64,000 nt of DNA from Ancylobacter novellus DSM 506 (GTDB lineage: Bacteria > Pseudomonadota > Alphaproteobacteria > Rhizobiales > Xanthobacteraceae), in contig NC_014217.1 in assembly GCF_000092925.1 (NCBI RefSeq), forward strand, positions 1,426,001 to 1,490,000. The letters run 5' to 3'. The position numbers and the translations under genes are program-made. Positions 25,101 to 36,489 of the stretch are shown piece after piece; the first letter of the stretch is position 1; every line of letters begins with the position of its first letter. The notes under the pieces are model-generated. The model ran no database searches. It was given only the letters and a program-made list of their open reading frames with translations, and was not told the origin of the DNA.

Positions 25101-25928
25101 ATGAGCGACATCGACCTGCTGGCCGCTCCCGAAGCGGTCCAAAACGAGCCGGCAGACGGCCTCGGGGCGCAGAAGAAGACCCTGACCGAGGCGCTGCTGT
25201 ACCTCAACGACGTCACCGTCACCTTCGACGGCTTCCGGGCGCTGAACGCGCTGTCTTTCACCGTCGATCCCGGCGAGATGCGCGCCGTCATCGGCCCGAA
25301 CGGCGCCGGCAAGACGACGATGATGGACGTCATCACCGGCAAGACCCGGCCGGACCGCGGCGACGCCTATTTCAATGGCGGCACCACCGACCTGACCCGG
25401 CTCGACGAGACGCAGATCGTCACGCTCGGCATCGGCCGCAAGTTCCAGAAGCCGACCGTGTTCGAGAGCCATACCGTGCTCGACAATCTGCGGCTCGCGC
25501 TGAAGGGCCAGCGCCGCGCGCTGCCCAACATCTTCCGCCGCGAGACCGGGGCCGAGCGCGACCGCATCGACGAGATCTTCGAGACCATCAGGCTGACCGA
25601 GCACCGGGAGCGCCTCGGCGGCGCGCTGTCGCACGGGCAGAAGCAGTGGCTGGAGATCGGCATGCTGCTGGCGCAGGACCCCAAGCTCCTGCTGGTCGAC
25701 GAGCCGGTGGCCGGCATGACCGACGCCGAGACCGCGCAGACCGCCGAACTGCTGCGCGAGATCAACGCCAGCGGCCACTCGGTGGTGGTGGTCGAGCACG
25801 ACATGACCTTCGTGCGTGATCTGGGCGTGCGCGTCATGTGCCTGCACGAAGGCTCGGTGCTGGCGGAAGGCACGCTCGATCAGGTCAGCGCCAATGAGCG
25901 CGTCATCGAAGTCTATCTGGGGCGCTGA
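25101..25928 (+). CDS. urtD: Urea ABC transporter ATP-binding protein UrtD
   Basis: Cytoplasmic ATPase of the LivG type, 275 residues. Walker A is GPNGAGKTTMMD near residue 71, the signature is LSHGQKQWLEIGMLL near 176 and Walker B is LLLVDEPVAGM near 195, followed by the switch His in VVVVEHDMTFV. An N-terminal extension of about 30 residues precedes the domain. The stop is four bases before urtE. Confidence 0.95.
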   Translation: MSDIDLLAAPEAVQNEPADGLGAQKKTLTEALLYLNDVTVTFDGFRALNALSFTVDPGEMRAVIGPNGAGKTTMMDVITGKTRPDRGDAYFNGGTTDLTRLDETQIVTLGIGRKFQKPTVFESHTVLDNLRLALKGQRRALPNIFRRETGAERDRIDEIFETIRLTEHRERLGGALSHGQKQWLEIGMLLAQDPKLLLVDEPVAGMTDAETAQTAELLREINASGHSVVVVEHDMTFVRDLGVRVMCLHEGSVLAEGTLDQVSANERVIEVYLGR

Positions 25929-25932
25929 CGGC

Positions 25933-26628
25933 ATGCTGGAAGTCAACGACGTCAACCTCTTCTACGGCGCGGCACAGGCCCTGCGCGGGGTTTCGCTGAA
26001 GGCCGAGGCCGGCAAGGTCACCTGCGTTCTCGGGCGCAACGGCGTGGGCAAGACCAGCCTGATGCGCGCCATCGTCGGCCAGGCGCCCGTGGCGAAGGGC
26101 GCCATCCGCTTCAACGGCGAGGACATCACCACCATGGCGCCGTCCGAGCGGGCGCGGCGCGGCATCGCCTTCGTGCCGCAGGGGCGCGAGATCTTCCCGC
26201 TGCTCACCGTGGCGGAGAATCTGGAGACCGGCTTCGCGCCGCTGAAGCGCGCCGACCGTTTCATCCCCGACGATGTGTTCTCGCTGTTCCCGGTGCTGGA
26301 TTCGATGATGCGGCGGCGCGGCGGCGACCTGTCGGGCGGCCAGCAGCAGCAGCTCGCCATCGGCCGGGCGCTCACCATGCGTCCCAAGATGCTGGTTCTC
26401 GACGAGCCGACCGAGGGCATCCAGCCCTCGATCATCAAGGATATCGGCAACGCCATCCGCTACTTGCGGAGCAAGGGCGACATGGCCATCGTGCTGGTCG
26501 AGCAGTATTTCGACTTCGCCAAGGAGCTCGCGGACCATTTCATCGTGATGGAGCGCGGGGCTGTGGTGATGTCGGGCGACGGCGCCGCTCTCGAGGACCC
26601 GGATGTACGCAACCGCATTGCCGTCTGA
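25933..26628 (+). CDS. urtE: Urea ABC transporter ATP-binding protein UrtE
   Basis: Second ATPase of the importer, LivF type, 231 residues. Walker A is GRNGVGKTSLMRAI near residue 35, signature LSGGQQQQLAIGRAL and Walker B MLVLDEPTEGIQPS near residue 158. The ATG at 25933, four bases after urtD, begins MLEVNDVNLFYG as usual; an open frame further upstream lies inside urtD and was ignored. Its last 26 bases overlap ureD in another frame. Confidence 0.95.
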   Translation: MLEVNDVNLFYGAAQALRGVSLKAEAGKVTCVLGRNGVGKTSLMRAIVGQAPVAKGAIRFNGEDITTMAPSERARRGIAFVPQGREIFPLLTVAENLETGFAPLKRADRFIPDDVFSLFPVLDSMMRRRGGDLSGGQQQQLAIGRALTMRPKMLVLDEPTEGIQPSIIKDIGNAIRYLRSKGDMAIVLVEQYFDFAKELADHFIVMERGAVVMSGDGAALEDPDVRNRIAV

Positions 26629-27472
26629 CGCCGTGCCGGCGACCATCCCGGTCGAGCGGCGGGGCTCCGGACGGGTTCTCGTCGAAGTGCGCGGGGACGG
26701 CGGCCGGACGGTGCGCGGGCGGATCGAGGAGGAGGGGTTCGCGCGCGTGCGCTTCCCGCTCTCCGGCCGGCGCGGCGGCGCGCTGGAGGCGGTGATGATC
26801 AACACCGGCGGCGGGCTCGCCGGCGGCGACCGCTCGCAAACCGTCCTCCATGCCCTGGAAGCTGCCCAGTTTGTGGTCACGACGCAGGCTGCCGAGAAGG
26901 TCTATCGCTCGGACGGCGCGGTCTCGGGCATCGATGTCGATCTTTCCGTGGCGGCGGGCGCCAGCCTCGACTGGATGCCGCAGGCGACCATCGTCTTCGA
27001 CGGCGCCCGCATCGAGCGCTCCATCTCAGCGGAGGTTGCGCCCCAAGGCCGGCTGCTGCTGGTCGAGCCGGTGATCCTCGGGCGCACCGCGCGCGGCGAG
27101 CGCCTCAGCCATGGCCTTCTGTTCGACCGCTGGCGCATCCGTCGCGGTGGCAGGCTGGTCTATGCCGACGGGCTGCAACTCGACGGCGATATCGCCGGGG
27201 TGCTGGACCGCCGCGCCACGCTCGGCGGCTGGGCCGCCTTCGCCACGATCCTGCTGGTCGCGCCGGATGCCGAGGGCCGGCTGGAGGCCGTCCGCGCGGC
27301 GCTCGGCCTGCCGGATGAGCTGCCGGAGAACCTCGATGCCGGCGCCAGCGCCTGGGACGGCATGCTGTCGATCCGGCTGCTGGCGCGCGACGGCGCGCCG
27401 CTGGAAGCCGCGATCCGCCGCGTCGTCGGCGCGCTCGGCATCGCCGAGATACCGCGCATCTGGCATTCCTGA
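26603..27472 (+). CDS. ureD: Urease accessory protein UreD
   Basis: Scaffold protein that binds the urease apoenzyme and helps UreF and UreG load nickel. The 289 residues include the family motifs [13 protein letters not shown] near residue 64, [11 protein letters not shown] and the [17 protein letters not shown] region. No signal peptide. It starts inside the end of urtE, a strong sign that uptake and hydrolysis of urea are translated as one programme. Confidence 0.94.
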   Translation: MYATALPSDAVPATIPVERRGSGRVLVEVRGDGGRTVRGRIEEEGFARVRFPLSGRRGGALEAVMINTGGGLAGGDRSQTVLHALEAAQFVVTTQAAEKVYRSDGAVSGIDVDLSVAAGASLDWMPQATIVFDGARIERSISAEVAPQGRLLLVEPVILGRTARGERLSHGLLFDRWRIRRGGRLVYADGLQLDGDIAGVLDRRATLGGWAAFATILLVAPDAEGRLEAVRAALGLPDELPENLDAGASAWDGMLSIRLLARDGAPLEAAIRRVVGALGIAEIPRIWHS

Positions 27473-27512
27473 TGCAGGTAATACTGACTTTTGCAGAGCC
27501 GGAGACGCAGTG

Positions 27513-28133
27513 ATGAACCTCAGCCCGCGCGAGAAGGACAAGCTCCTCGTCGCCATGGCGGCCATGGTGGCCCGCCGCCGCCTCGAGCGCGGCGTGAAGC
27601 TCAACTACCCCGAGGCGGTGGCGCTGATCACCGACGTGGTGGTGGAGGGCGCGCGCGACGGCAGGACGGTCGCCGAGCTGATGACGCTCGGCACCACCGT
27701 GCTCTCGCCGGAGCAGGTGATGCCCGGCGTCGCCGAGATGGTCGTCGAGATCCAGGTCGAGGCGACCTTTCCGGACGGCACCAAGCTCGTCACCGTGCAC
27801 GAGCCCATCGCCTCCGCGCATCATGAAGGCGCGCCGGGCGAGATCCTGCACGAGGAAGGCGAGATTGAGCTGCTGGCCGGGCGGGAGTTCGTCTCGCTCA
27901 CCGTCGCCAATACCGGCGACCGGCCGATCCAGGTCGGCAGCCACTACCATTTCTTCGAGACCAACCCGGCGCTCGCCTTCGAGCGCGACAAGGCGCGCGG
28001 CATGCGCCTCGCCATCCCCTCCGGCACCGCGGTGCGCTTCGAGCCGGGCCAGAGCCGCGAGGTGAAGCTCGTGGCGCTCGCCGGCAAGCGGGAGGTCTAC
28101 GGCTTCCGCCAGGACGTCATGGGCAAGCTGTGA
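27513..28133 (+). CDS. ureAB: Fused urease gamma-beta subunit
   Basis: A single 206-residue protein that joins the small urease subunits. Residues 1-100 are the gamma subunit ([24 protein letters not shown]-type [12 protein letters not shown]), and residues from about 125 are the beta subunit ([34 protein letters not shown] in part; GKREVYGF). The linker is [14 protein letters not shown] similar fusion is known as UreA of Helicobacter; many bacteria keep two genes. The ATG at 27513 gives the standard gamma N-terminus. It lies 40 bases after ureD and 44 before ureC. Confidence 0.94.
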   Translation: MNLSPREKDKLLVAMAAMVARRRLERGVKLNYPEAVALITDVVVEGARDGRTVAELMTLGTTVLSPEQVMPGVAEMVVEIQVEATFPDGTKLVTVHEPIASAHHEGAPGEILHEEGEIELLAGREFVSLTVANTGDRPIQVGSHYHFFETNPALAFERDKARGMRLAIPSGTAVRFEPGQSREVKLVALAGKREVYGFRQDVMGKL

Positions 28134-28177
28134 CCCTCTTCCGCCGCTGATTGGTACCCGCTCGAACGGAATTTTCC

Positions 28178-29890
<1,713 letters not shown>

Positions 29891-29913
29891 GTGTGGGAGG
29901 GCGCTCTGTTTCA

Positions 29914-30012
29914 GCATCCTTCGAGGCCCGGCCTTGCCGGGCACCTCAGGATGAGGGCGCTCAAGAAACCACCTCATCCTGAGGTGCGAGCGCAGCGAGC
30001 CTCGAAGGATGC
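29914..30012. repeat. RPE-type element inside the urease operon, permuted copy
   Basis: The same modules as the other copies but in swapped order: catccttcgagg, GC hairpin and cacctcaggatgagg come first, then cctcatcctgaggtgc, gagcgcagcgag and cctcgaaggatg. It lies in the 159-base gap between ureC and ureE, so it must be transcribed with the operon and would fold into strong stems in the mRNA. Confidence 0.85.
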
Positions 30013-30049
30013 TCCAGCCGAGCGCCGCCCCTCTACCCGGAGTTTCTCC

Positions 30050-30814
30050 ATGATCCGTGCCCGTTCGCTTCTGCCCGCCGGCAGCTGGGATGCCGCCACC
30101 GCCGCCGACCGTGTCGTGCTGCCGCATGACGGGCGCTACCGCCGCCGCATCGCCATGCGCGGGGAGAACGACGTCGCTTTCCTGCTCGACCTCGACGAGG
30201 CGACGCGGCTGAGGGACGGTGACGGGCTGGCGCTGGAAGACGGGCGCGTCGTGGCCGTGGTTGCCGCCGAGGAGCCGGTGGCGGAAATCGTGGCGCAGGA
30301 TGCCCATCACCTCGCGCGGCTCGCCTGGCATCTCGGCAACCGGCACGTGCCCGCTGAGCTGCTTGCCGACCGTATCCGCATCGCCCGCGACGGTGTGCTG
30401 GAGGAGATGGCGCGCGGCCTCGGCGCCACCGTCGAGGTGGTGGAAGCCGCCTTCGAGCCGGAGGGCGGCGCCTATGAGGCCGCCGAGGCACACGGCCATC
30501 ACGACCATGATCATGGCCACCACCATCACGAGCATGGCGAGGCCTGCGGCTGCGGGCACGATCATTCCCACGATCACGACCATCATGGGCATGATCATTA
30601 CGCGCATGAGCGGGACGTGCTGCATGTCCACGGTCAGGAGCACGACCACAAGCACGAGCATGCACACGCTCACGAACATCATGGCCACGAGCACAAGCAT
30701 GGCGAGGCGTGCGGCTGCGGGCACGACCATTCCCATGACCATGCCCAGCATGATCACGACCACTCGCACGATCACGACCACCATGGGCACGGGCACGACC
30801 ACCGCCATGGCTGA
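30050..30814 (+). CDS. ureE: Urease nickel metallochaperone UreE with long His-rich tail
   Basis: Delivers nickel for urease assembly. Of 254 residues, the first 145 or so hold the usual N-terminal domain and the nickel-binding domain ([20 protein letters not shown] near residue 86). The tail from about residue 148 is extremely His/Asp/Glu rich and contains two copies of [15 protein letters not shown] near residues 162 and 218, so part of it arose by internal duplication. Each repeat adds a CGCGH cluster. The ATG at 30050 gives the usual start; the stop overlaps ureF by eight bases. His-rich tails are known in UreE, but this one is on the long side. Confidence 0.94.
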   Translation: MIRARSLLPAGSWDAATAADRVVLPHDGRYRRRIAMRGENDVAFLLDLDEATRLRDGDGLALEDGRVVAVVAAEEPVAEIVAQDAHHLARLAWHLGNRHVPAELLADRIRIARDGVLEEMARGLGATVEVVEAAFEPEGGAYEAAEAHGHHDHDHGHHHHEHGEACGCGHDHSHDHDHHGHDHYAHERDVLHVHGQEHDHKHEHAHAHEHHGHEHKHGEACGCGHDHSHDHAQHDHDHSHDHDHHGHGHDHRHG

Positions 30815-31526
30815 TGCGGACGGGCCGGCAGAGGGCGCGCGCGGCGAGCCCGCACCCGACCTGCTGGCGCTGTTCGTCTGGCTCTCGCCGGCCTATCCGG
30901 TCGGCGCCTTCGCCTATTCGCATGGCCTCGAATGGGCGGTGGAGACGCAGGACATCTCGGATGTCGCTTCGCTCACCCGCTGGGTCGACGACCTCCTGCA
31001 CCATGGCGGCCCCTTTGCCGACGCGGTGCTGCTCGCCCATGCCTATCGCGCCTTGCGCGAGGGCGACGATGCCCGCCTCGTCGAGGTGCTGGAACTGGCG
31101 GCGGCCTTCGCGCCCTCGCGCGAGCGGCAGATGGAGACGCTGAACCAAGGCGACGCCTTCCTCGCCGCCACCCGTACCGCCTGGCCGGCGCCGGCGCTGG
31201 AACGGCTCTCCGCGATCTGGGACGGGCGCGTCGCCTATCCGGTCGCGGTCGGCATCGCGGCGGCGGCGCACGGCCTGCCGCTGGAGGCGACGCTCGCCGC
31301 CTATCTCAACGCGGTGGCGGCGAACCTGATCTCCGCCGCCGTCCGCCTCGTGCCGCTCGGCCAAACCGACGGCAACAGGGCGCTGGCAGCGGCGACGAAG
31401 ACCGTACGTGAGGTCGCGCCGCTGGCGCTCGACGTGCCGCTGGACCGGCTTGGCGGGGCTGCACTCAAATCCGACATCGCGTCGATGCGTCACGAGACGC
31501 AGTACACGCGGCTGTTCCGAAGCTGA
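30807..31526 (+). CDS. ureF: Urease accessory protein UreF
   Basis: Partner of UreD and UreG that gates nickel insertion into urease. The 239-residue helical protein shows the family motifs [19 protein letters not shown] near residue 27, [10 protein letters not shown] near 116 and the C-terminal [17 protein letters not shown]. The start at 30807 lies within the end of ureE; the frame is open further upstream only because the His-rich coding repeat has no stops in other frames. It is followed by ureG after 17 bases. Confidence 0.94.
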   Translation: MADADGPAEGARGEPAPDLLALFVWLSPAYPVGAFAYSHGLEWAVETQDISDVASLTRWVDDLLHHGGPFADAVLLAHAYRALREGDDARLVEVLELAAAFAPSRERQMETLNQGDAFLAATRTAWPAPALERLSAIWDGRVAYPVAVGIAAAAHGLPLEATLAAYLNAVAANLISAAVRLVPLGQTDGNRALAAATKTVREVAPLALDVPLDRLGGAALKSDIASMRHETQYTRLFRS

Positions 31527-31543
31527 AGGCGAGGGGAAGCATC

Positions 31544-32185
<642 letters not shown>

Positions 32186-32351
32186 CAGCCCGGACGTGCT
32201 TCGTGTACTTCTGGTTGTGCGTCAGATGCTATAGTTGTGGTGGGATCTTGGCGGATGGGGCGGCCGGCAGGGTTTGATGTTCGATTTGAGGTATCATAAA
32301 GCTTTCTGAACTGGGGCCGTTACGCTCCCTGCCGATCCGCCAAGGTGTGTG

Positions 32352-34637
32352 ATGGCATATCCGCTACCGGAAAATGAAGCCGAAAGGCTCGCCGAGCTTC
32401 ACGCGTTGCAGATTCTCAATACGGCACCTTCGGCCGCGCTGGAGGGCGTGTGCGTGCTCGCGCGCGAGATGCTGGGCGTGTCCAGCGTGGCCGTCAGTCT
32501 CATCGACCGCGACCGTCAATGGTTCAAGGCGAAGGCCGGCGTGGACATGGATGGCACGTCGCGCGAGCACTCCTTCAGCGCCTGGACCATCATGTCGCCC
32601 GACGTGATGGTGGTGCCGGATGCGCGCGAGGACCCGCGCTTTGCCGACAACATCTTTGTCACCGGCGAGCCGTTTATCCGTTTCTATGCCGGCGCACCGC
32701 TGGCGCTGCGGGCAGGGCTGAACATCGGCGTGCTCTGCCTGTGGGGGCCCGAGCCGCGGACATTGTCGGCCTCCGAGACCGAGATCATCACCCACCTGTC
32801 GCGCATCATCGTCGACCAGTTCCGCCTGCACGAGGCGACGCAGCGCACGAGGCGCGAGCTCGAATACCGGCGGATGAGCCAGGGGCTCTTGGAGATGCAG
32901 AGCCGCGAGCTCTGGCGCCGGCAGAGCCTTCTCGCCCAGACGGAGCGGCTGGCGAAGATTGGCGGCTGGGAGTTCGACGTCGCGACCGAACGGCTCAACT
33001 GGTCGGACGGCATCTACCGCATCTACGGGTTTGCCCAGAGCGTCGAGCCCGATGTGCAGTTGGCCCTGTCGCATTTCCCGCCGGAGGCGCGCCAGCACTT
33101 CCAGAAGAAGTTCGAGGCGGCGCTGCGCAACCGCGAATCCTTCGAGATCGAGCTGCCCTTCGTTGACGCGCATGGCAACCATCGGCTGGTGCGCAAATCC
33201 TGCGCGGTGGAGGTCGACGGCGACGGTGAGCTGCGCGCCTTCGGCATGCTGCAGGACGTCACCGAGCAGAAGGAAGCCGAGCAGCGCATGTGGCACATGG
33301 CCAATCATGACGCGCTGACCGGCTTGCCCAATCGCGGGCTGATGCGGGAACGGCTGGAGGCGGCGCTGCGCCGCTCGCGCCGGTCGCGCCGCTATGTCGG
33401 CGTGCTGCTGGTCGATCTCGACCAGTTCAAGGACGTCAACGACACGCTCGGCCACGACGCCGGCGACGCGCTGCTGGTGGAGGCGGCGCAGCGCCTCGGC
33501 GGCTGCATCGGCGATGTCGACATGGTGGCGCGCCTCGGCGGCGACGAATTCATCGTCCTGCTCACCCGCATGGACAGCCCGACTGACGCGATGGTCGCGG
33601 CGCAGCACGCGCTCTCGGCGCTGAGGCTGCCCTTCAGCTACCGTCGTACCGTGCTTTCCTGTCGCGGCAGCATCGGCATCGCCGTGGCGCCCGAGCACGG
33701 CACCGACCCTTCGACGCTGCTCAAGAACGCGGACATCGCCCTCTACCGCGCCAAGGCGGCGGGGCGAGGCGTCGCGGTCGAGTACGACATGCGGATGCAG
33801 CAGGCGACCGAGAAGCGCATCCAGCTCTATGCCCGCGTGCGGCTGGCGCTGAAGAACGGCGAGTTCCAGCCCTACTACCAGCCCAAGGTGTCGCTGCGCA
33901 GCGGCGCCATCGTCGGCTTCGAGGCGCTGCTGCGCTGGCGTCATCCGCGCCGGGGCCTGCTCGGCCCGCAGGAGTTCGGCCAGGTGTTCGACGATGCCGA
34001 CCTTGCCGGTGCCATCGGCGAACGGGTGCTGGAGCTGGCGACGCGCGATATGGCCGCCTGGGTCGCGCAGGGCTGCGAGTTCGGCCATGTCGCCATCAAT
34101 ATGAGCTCGTCCGAATTCACCCGCGGCGGGCTGCCGGAGCGGGTGCTCACGGCGCTCGACAATTCGCACATCCAGCCCGAGCGCCTGGCGATAGAGGTCA
34201 CCGAGACCGTCTTCCTCGGTCGCGGCACGGAGATGGTGCGCCACAGCCTGCAGTCGCTGAACCATGCCGGCGTGCGCATCGCGCTGGACGATTTCGGCAC
34301 CGGCTACGCCTCGCTCTCGCACCTCAAGCAGTTTCCTGTGGATCGCATCAAGATCGACCGCTCCTTCGTGCACGACATCGAGCACGATATCGATGACGCG
34401 GCGATCGTGCGCGCCGTCATCCATCTCGGCCAGAGCCTTGGTATCGAGACCGTGGCCGAGGGCGTCGAGACGCCGGCGCAGGCTGCCTATCTGCGCGCCA
34501 ATGGCTGCGATCTCGCGCAAGGATTCCTCTATTCCAAGGCGCTGCCAGCCTCGCGCATTCCGGCGCTGCTGCGTGGCTGGGACGCGGCCGACGTCATCGC
34601 CACCGAGTCCGCCAAGGCGGTCGACATCGCCAGCTGA
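32352..34637 (+). CDS. GAF-PAS-GGDEF-EAL cyclic-di-GMP signalling protein
   Basis: A 761-residue cytoplasmic signalling protein. The order is GAF (about residues 20-160, with FSAWTIMSPDVMVVPDARED), a PAS domain (about 200-305), GGDEF (about 315-475) and EAL (about 490-745). The diguanylate cyclase site is intact (RLGGDEFIVLL near residue 395), as is the phosphodiesterase start (GFEALLRWRHP) with DDFGTGYASLSHLKQFP and AEGVET. Both activities are therefore possible. No membrane segment. The ATG at 32352 directly follows an in-frame GTG. It stands alone after the urease cluster. Confidence 0.93.
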   Translation: MAYPLPENEAERLAELHALQILNTAPSAALEGVCVLAREMLGVSSVAVSLIDRDRQWFKAKAGVDMDGTSREHSFSAWTIMSPDVMVVPDAREDPRFADNIFVTGEPFIRFYAGAPLALRAGLNIGVLCLWGPEPRTLSASETEIITHLSRIIVDQFRLHEATQRTRRELEYRRMSQGLLEMQSRELWRRQSLLAQTERLAKIGGWEFDVATERLNWSDGIYRIYGFAQSVEPDVQLALSHFPPEARQHFQKKFEAALRNRESFEIELPFVDAHGNHRLVRKSCAVEVDGDGELRAFGMLQDVTEQKEAEQRMWHMANHDALTGLPNRGLMRERLEAALRRSRRSRRYVGVLLVDLDQFKDVNDTLGHDAGDALLVEAAQRLGGCIGDVDMVARLGGDEFIVLLTRMDSPTDAMVAAQHALSALRLPFSYRRTVLSCRGSIGIAVAPEHGTDPSTLLKNADIALYRAKAAGRGVAVEYDMRMQQATEKRIQLYARVRLALKNGEFQPYYQPKVSLRSGAIVGFEALLRWRHPRRGLLGPQEFGQVFDDADLAGAIGERVLELATRDMAAWVAQGCEFGHVAINMSSSEFTRGGLPERVLTALDNSHIQPERLAIEVTETVFLGRGTEMVRHSLQSLNHAGVRIALDDFGTGYASLSHLKQFPVDRIKIDRSFVHDIEHDIDDAAIVRAVIHLGQSLGIETVAEGVETPAQAAYLRANGCDLAQGFLYSKALPASRIPALLRGWDAADVIATESAKAVDIAS

Positions 34638-34716
34638 CGCCAAGCCGTCGCCTCCGGGACACATCGCCCGCTGGATTCGTCTGGTATGGTTTGGTGGCTC
34701 GGAGGGATTCCACCAG

Positions 34717-36489
34717 ATGACGCCAATGAACGCGGGCCGGCGCGGAAGACCCGGTCCGCTCTACACGTGGGCCGGCCTGCGCCTGCCCAGCCGGATCATC
34801 GAGCTGTTCGATGCCGCCAGCCGCTCCGATCGCCGCGCCTGCCTGTTCCTCGTCCTGCTGACCCTCGTCGCGCTGCTGCCGGGCTTCTTCTCCATCCCGC
34901 CGGTCGACCGCAACGAAGCGCGTGCCGCGCAGGTGACACGGCAGATGCTGGACACCGGCGATTTCACCGAGACCCGCCTCGGCTGGGAGACCCGGCACAC
35001 GCAGCCGCTCGGCCTGCACTGGATGCAGGCGGCGGTGGTCGCTGCGGCGGACCTCGTCGGCGTACCCGGCGCCGAGCGCCGCATCTGGCTCTACCGGCTA
35101 CCCTCGCTCGCCGCCGCCATCGCCAGCGTGCTGCTGACCTATTGGGCGGCGCTGGCCTTCGCGCACCGGCGCGCCGCGATGTTCGCTGCCTGCCTTCTGG
35201 CCAGCAGCGTGGCGCTCAGCGTGGCCGGTCGCCTCGCCGTGCCGGAGACGGCTCTGCTCGCGGCCATCGCGGCGATGATCGGTTCAATGGGGCGGCTCTA
35301 TCTCGACGAGCGCCATGGCGAGCCGGCCGAGGGGCCGGCGCAGGCGCACAGGCAGGCGCAACTCTCTTTGATCTTCTGGGGCGCGCTGGCCTTCGCGCTG
35401 TTCGCCAAGGGACTGATCGCGCCGCTCTATGTGCTGCTGCCGCTGGCGACGCTGGCGATCGTCGACCGTACCGCGCGCTTCCTCAAGCGGGCGAAGTCGC
35501 TCATAGGTCTCGGGCTGATCGTGCTGGTGGCGGGCGGCTGGTTCCTGTTGCGGCGCTACGCGCCGCCCGAGACGCATGAGGAGTTCGTCGCCCGGTTGCT
35601 GCTGGGGCGCGTCGCGCCCGACTATCAGGGCTTCAACGGTCCGCCCGGCGCCTATCTGCTCATGTTCTGGGGCCTGTTCTGGCCGGCGGCGCCGCTCGCC
35701 GCGCTGGCCGTGCCGATGCTGTGGAGGGCGCGGCGCATCGGTGCCGTGCGCTTTCTCCTGGCCTGGGTGCTGCCGGCCTGGCTGCTGTTCGAGCTCCTGC
35801 CGGCCAAGGTGCCGGCCTATGTCGGCCCGACCCTGCCGGCGATCGCCATCCTCATCGCCCTGGCGGTCGAGCGCGGCGCGATGGCGCTGGGCAATACGCG
35901 GCTCGCCCGGCTGCTCTGGCTGTGGCCGCTGATCGGCGCTGCGATTGCGGTCGCCGCGCTGCTCGGCCTCGCCGTCTTCGACCACACCACCAGCCTGCTC
36001 GCCTGGCCGCTGCTGCTGATCGGCTTCTTCGCGCTGGTGACGGCGGCGGGCTCGGTGCGGGACTACGGCGTCGAGAAGGCGTCACTGGCGGCGATCGCCG
36101 GCATGCTGGTCTCCGGCTTTGGGGTGATGCAGCTGGTGCTGCCGCAGATGTGGAGTTTCTGGATCTCGCCGCGCCTCGTCGCGCTGGCGGAGCACGAGCC
36201 CTGCGCAGTGCGCGGTGCCGACATCCTCGTCGCTTCGGCCGGCTACAGCGAGCCGAGCCTCGCTTTGCTGCTGGCGCAGCCGCCCCGCTTCGTCGACGGC
36301 GCCGGGGCCGCCGACTTCCTCAAGGAGGGCGGCTGCCGCGTGGTCTTCGTCGAGGGTCGGCACGAAGCACGCTTCGCCCGCCGGGCCGAGGCGCTCGGCC
36401 TGCGTATCGGGCGCGGCGCCGAGGTCCGCGGCTTCCAGTATAACGGCCTGCGGGTTGTGCGGCTGACGCTCTACCGCGTCGGCTCCTGA
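34717..36489 (+). CDS. ArnT-like / PMT-family glycosyltransferase
   Basis: A 590-residue inner-membrane GT-C enzyme with about 12 hydrophobic segments and a C-terminal soluble periplasmic part. The first periplasmic loop carries the acidic motif PPVDRNEARAAQVTRQM near residue 64, as in ArnT and protein mannosyltransferases. Such enzymes move a sugar from an undecaprenyl carrier to lipid A or another periplasmic acceptor. Acceptor and sugar are unknown, and no arn genes are adjacent. The ATG at 34717 follows ggaggga. Its 3' end overlaps the convergent metC-like gene by 19 bases. Confidence 0.85.
   Translation: MTPMNAGRRGRPGPLYTWAGLRLPSRIIELFDAASRSDRRACLFLVLLTLVALLPGFFSIPPVDRNEARAAQVTRQMLDTGDFTETRLGWETRHTQPLGLHWMQAAVVAAADLVGVPGAERRIWLYRLPSLAAAIASVLLTYWAALAFAHRRAAMFAACLLASSVALSVAGRLAVPETALLAAIAAMIGSMGRLYLDERHGEPAEGPAQAHRQAQLSLIFWGALAFALFAKGLIAPLYVLLPLATLAIVDRTARFLKRAKSLIGLGLIVLVAGGWFLLRRYAPPETHEEFVARLLLGRVAPDYQGFNGPPGAYLLMFWGLFWPAAPLAALAVPMLWRARRIGAVRFLLAWVLPAWLLFELLPAKVPAYVGPTLPAIAILIALAVERGAMALGNTRLARLLWLWPLIGAAIAVAALLGLAVFDHTTSLLAWPLLLIGFFALVTAAGSVRDYGVEKASLAAIAGMLVSGFGVMQLVLPQMWSFWISPRLVALAEHEPCAVRGADILVASAGYSEPSLALLLAQPPRFVDGAGAADFLKEGGCRVVFVEGRHEARFARRAEALGLRIGRGAEVRGFQYNGLRVVRLTLYRVGS

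Noticed and set aside
30219..30806. Upstream extension of ureF through the ureE His-rich region
   Set aside because: The translated extension is a Met/Thr/Ile-rich low-complexity shadow of the His codons.
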